NCBI GenBank assembly: GCA_015522955.1
Contig: WALG01000128.1
Location: forward strand, 1 to 8,759
Length of the DNA stretch: 8,759 bases
From: DHVE2 group archaeon
GTDB lineage: Archaea; Thermoplasmatota; Thermoplasmata; Thermoplasmatales; Aciduliprofundaceae
Direction: 5' to 3'
Made by a program: the position numbers and the translations under genes. Under the pieces are notes generated by a model. It searched no databases. It was given only the letters and a program-made list of their open reading frames with translations, and was not told where the DNA came from. Below, in pieces: positions 6,956 to 8,759 of the stretch. Positions within the stretch are counted from its first letter, which is position 1. Each line of letters starts with the position of its first letter.

Positions 6956-8366
6956 CCTGGTCCGTATGAAAATTTATGAGCGCAACTTTTCCCGGCTCGG
7001 GGTTGAAATTCATCATCTTCTGATATTTTGTCTGCGCTTGCCAGCATGACGCATTAATTATATGCACGTTTTTGTATTTGTCGTAGGTAAAAGCGTGCAC
7101 ATGACCTGTGATGAATACATCAGGTACCACATCCATGCACATAAAATCCCGTGGTAATGGAGCAAATGAAACCTTGCTTCCATACACTGGGGCTAAATGA
7201 CGCATCTCCAGCATATATTTCATAATATCTCCAATTCTCTGATAGTTCATTCCGGGGATAAGTTCCACTAAATCGTTAAGACTTGTGCCATGATACATCA
7301 AGAATCTGTAACCATGGAGAATAAAAAGTGAGGGATTGGGTAAAAACTCTACATTTCCATTGAACATCTTTTGAATCTCCGTTGGAAGGGCAGGCTGTGG
7401 CTCCGTATTGCGTACAATGTCATGGTTGCCGGGAATGATTATGACCTTTATGTAATCCGGCAAACTCTCCAGATATTGGGCGAAGGTCTCATATTGTGCA
7501 TAGATATCTGTAATCTCCAGTTCCTCTTCCTGATTAGGATAGATACCTATACCATCTACCACATCACCGCCAATAAGAAGGTATTTCACAGTCTCTGCCC
7601 CATTTTTTCCACTTTTGAGCCACTCGATGAATTTATTCCATCGCTTTTTTAGAAACATCTTGCTACCCACATGGGTATCCGATATTATGACAGCCCCTAT
7701 GTTTTCTTCAATGCGGCGTTCTCTTTTAAAGATTGGAACCCCGGGTCTTACTATATCTCTAACATAGATTCTATTGGTATCTGGATTATAGGTTCCCACC
7801 ACTCCCACCACTTCATCATGGAGCAGGAAACCACCCTCGGGATAGTAGCAATCTACCCTTCCTGTAGGGTCCTCCAGAGTGAATATCAATCCGCCCCGGG
7901 AAGTTACCCGCACTTCATCTACCATACCTATTATTTTTACCTCTCCCTTATCTAACTGTGAGATATTTGCAACCCCCCGCATCTCCTGATTTTTTCTTAC
8001 AATTCTAGAGAGACGATGGTATCTATCCAGGAAAAGTTGTCTGAAATCCTCCACTCCTCCTCCATTTATTTGCATATCAGTGGCTGTATATAAAACCTTA
8101 AAATCCCAATCGTACTCATAACTTTCTGGCTTTGTCATGTTGCTCTTTTCCACAGGCTTAGTCTCCACATTCTCCTTTGGTAATGAGGAGCCAGGTACCT
8201 TGGGCTCAATTTCAGAAATGGAGACGACGCCTAGGGAGCCGTACTTCTCTACAAAACTGGGGAGGTACGATAAACCTCCTCTTTTGATTATATACTCCAA
8301 AACATCGGGCTCCACAAGTATATTGCGTTTCATAAGTTCCTCTAAAATTTTCCTTCTGAGTTCCAC
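6936..8366 (-). CDS. polB: DNA polymerase D small subunit DP1 (exonuclease subunit)
   Basis: DP1 (also called DNA polymerase II small subunit) pairs with the catalytic DP2 subunit in the replicative polymerase D of euryarchaea and supplies the 3'-5' proofreading nuclease. The 476 residues show an N-terminal helical region (1-45), a probably disordered linker rich in P, E, K and S (about 52-85), and an OB-fold region (about 140-205). A calcineurin/Mre11-like phosphoesterase domain follows with all metal motifs intact: SDTHVGS (D230, H232), GGDVVDG (266-272), GNHD (313-316), YHGTS (H359) and GHVH (421-424). It should be an active nuclease. The start is GTG at 8364-8366, with GGGTGT four bases ahead. 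A 37-residue reading frame ends ten bases upstream, so translation is probably coupled. No DP2 gene is in the window. It converges on and overlaps the amidohydrolase gene. Confidence 0.97.
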   Translation of the reverse strand: MELRRKILEELMKRNILVEPDVLEYIIKRGGLSYLPSFVEKYGSLGVVSISEIEPKVPGSSLPKENVETKPVEKSNMTKPESYEYDWDFKVLYTATDMQINGGGVEDFRQLFLDRYHRLSRIVRKNQEMRGVANISQLDKGEVKIIGMVDEVRVTSRGGLIFTLEDPTGRVDCYYPEGGFLLHDEVVGVVGTYNPDTNRIYVRDIVRPGVPIFKRERRIEENIGAVIISDTHVGSKMFLKKRWNKFIEWLKSGKNGAETVKYLLIGGDVVDGIGIYPNQEEELEITDIYAQYETFAQYLESLPDYIKVIIIPGNHDIVRNTEPQPALPTEIQKMFNGNVEFLPNPSLFILHGYRFLMYHGTSLNDLVELIPGMNYQRIGDIMKYMLEMRHLAPVYGSKVSFAPLPRDFMCMDVVPDVFITGHVHAFTYDKYKNVHIINASCWQAQTKYQKMMNFNPEPGKVALINFHTDQVKILSF

Positions 8367-8370
8367 GTTT

Positions 8371-8376
8371 ACACCC
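8371..8376 (-). promoter_or_regulatory. Ribosome binding site of polB/DP1
   Basis: GGGTGT on the minus strand lies four bases before the DP1 GTG and matches the archaeal anti-Shine-Dalgarno core. Its first G is also the last base of the TAG stop of the upstream small frame, giving TAGGGTGT. Ribosomes finishing the small frame would stop directly on this site. It supports GTG 8366 as the DP1 start. Confidence 0.6.
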
Positions 8377-8489
8377 TATAGTTCCTTACGAGATAAACCT
8401 TTCTCCGCACATAATGAATGTGCCCAATTCTCATCCTTGTGGCTCATGGAGATATACCTTTTATGCTCCTCTTTTTTCTTGGAAGACAT
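8376..8489 (-). CDS. Small unrecognised protein (37 aa) ahead of polB
   Basis: An ATG at 8487-8489 opens a 37-codon frame ending in TAG at 8376-8378. It has a good ribosome binding site, AGGGGG, four bases ahead (8494-8499). The product begins MSSKKKEEHKR and ends EKGLSRKEL; it is very polar and charged, with one cysteine, one tryptophan and two or three histidines, and no membrane segment. It could form a short helix. I do not recognise it. The ribosome site, correct strand, lack of any other gene between 8367 and 8599, and tight joining to the DP1 ribosome binding site argue for real translation. It may be a small accessory protein of polymerase D, or a leader peptide that sets DP1 translation. 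Its shortness means chance cannot be excluded. Confidence 0.5.
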   Translation of the reverse strand: MSSKKKEEHKRYISMSHKDENWAHSLCAEKGLSRKEL

Positions 8490-8531
8490 AATGCCCCCTG
8501 TATGGGCAATATGAACTTTTCAAACAATGAA

Positions 8532-8562
8532 CAAAAAATTAAGAGATACGAAAAAATATAAT
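8532..8562 (-). promoter_or_regulatory. Possible promoter region of the small ORF-polB unit
   Basis: Two A/T-rich minus-strand candidates lie here: ATTATATTTTTT (8551-8562) and TTAATTTTTTG (about 8532-8542). They would place transcription starts near 8531 and 8512, leaving leaders of roughly 40 or 23 bases that include the AGGGGG site. I cannot choose between them. The first is also usable by the gene on the other strand. Confidence 0.35.
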
Positions 8563-8578
8563 CAAAAACCTTATTTGC
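8547..8578 (+). promoter_or_regulatory. Possible promoter region of the RDD-type gene
   Basis: Two plus-strand candidates occur. ACGAAAAAATATAATC (8548-8563) is a BRE plus TATA match predicting a start near 8585 and a leader of about 15 bases. CAAAAACCTTATTTG (8563-8577) has its TATA-like part centred 27 bases before the ATG and predicts a leaderless message. The second resembles the amidohydrolase promoter in form. Confidence 0.4.
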
Positions 8579-8588
8579 ATATTTGCAT
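8573..8588 (+). repeat. Perfect tandem repeat of ATTTGCAT (possible operator)
   Basis: The octamer ATTTGCAT occurs twice back to back with no spacer. It lies in the divergent region between the small ORF-polB unit and the RDD-type gene, overlapping one TATA candidate and the predicted start of the other. Position and exactness fit a binding site for a regulator that blocks or recruits the transcription machinery. The function is inference; no regulator gene is nearby. Confidence 0.45.
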
Positions 8589-8599
8589 TATTCCATTAC

Positions 8600-8759
8600 A
8601 TGCAGACTGGGTTTGACATTATGGAGTATGACTCCTCCTTGAGAAGGTTGTGGGCACGGAGAATTGTTGCAGATTTGATAGATTTTGTTATTACGCTCGT
8701 ACTCGCATTTAGTATAACCTACATAATCCCTCTTAACCTTCTTTTCATTATATTTATTC
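8600..8759 (+). CDS. RDD-family-like membrane protein, C-terminus cut by window edge
   Basis: An ATG at 8600 opens 53 codons that continue past the right edge. The N-terminus carries RRLWARRIVADLIDFVI (about residues 15-31), followed by a strongly hydrophobic stretch to the edge. The Arg, then Ala-Asp, then Asp arrangement (R21, A24, D25, D28) leading straight into the first membrane helix is the pattern of RDD proteins, a family of small multi-pass membrane proteins; a few have been linked to ion transport, but most have no known function. An alternative start at residue 8 (8621) is possible. The promoter candidates favour 8600. Only the N-terminus is visible, so the family call is moderate. 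Confidence 0.7.
   Translation, partial: MQTGFDIMEYDSSLRRLWARRIVADLIDFVITLVLAFSITYIIPLNLLFIIFI

Noticed and set aside
7371..8514. Plus-strand frames opposite polB (7371-7652, 7671-7955, 8137-8514)
   Set aside because: All lie antisense to the well-supported DP1 frame or its upstream small frame and have no motif support.
1..8759. CRISPR array, insertion sequence, tRNA/rRNA or defence island
   Set aside because: No regularly spaced repeats, transposase, terminal inverted repeats, tRNA cloverleaf or defence-type gene was seen. The genes are ordinary archaeal housekeeping types.

Overview
The window looks like chromosomal backbone from a euryarchaeon. It carries the small subunit of DNA polymerase D, an archaeal-type phosphoglycerate kinase, an archaeal FtsZ, A/T-rich TATA boxes about 25-30 bases ahead of several start codons, and GGTG-type ribosome binding sites. 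Moderate A+T content, the gene types and protein style suggest Thermoplasmatota, possibly an Aciduliprofundum-like (DHVE2) lineage. That placement is recalled family knowledge, not a database result. I see no insertion sequence, CRISPR array, tRNA, rRNA or prophage gene.

Layout from left to right. A multi-pass membrane protein on the minus strand runs off the left edge (1-553); its start overlaps the end of ftsZ (531-1658, minus). A roughly 110-bp divergent promoter region separates ftsZ from a short CorA-type metal transporter (1770-2519, plus). corA converges on pgk (2511-3737, minus) and their ends overlap. A second divergent promoter region follows. Then comes a probable two-gene unit: a tandem universal-stress-type protein (3830-4660, plus) whose end overlaps an ArsB/NhaD-type permease (4633-5919, plus). 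A deaminase-like amidohydrolase with its own promoter follows (5972-6955, plus). It converges, again overlapping, on polB/DP1 (6936-8366, minus). A 37-residue unrecognised reading frame (8376-8489, minus) sits directly ahead of DP1. A third divergent region with a perfect tandem ATTTGCAT repeat leads into an RDD-type membrane protein cut by the right edge (8600-8759, plus).

The genes do not form one pathway. They cover cell division, ion transport, central carbon metabolism, stress/transport, nucleoside-type deamination and replication. The small-scale organisation is more interesting than the overall content. Genes are packed so tightly that both convergent pairs overlap, several plus-strand genes appear leaderless, and one probable terminator U-tract is written inside the lysine codons of the opposing gene. 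The best candidates for undescribed biology are the small ORF ahead of DP1, the stress-protein/permease pair with degenerate nucleotide-binding loops, and the membrane protein joined to ftsZ.
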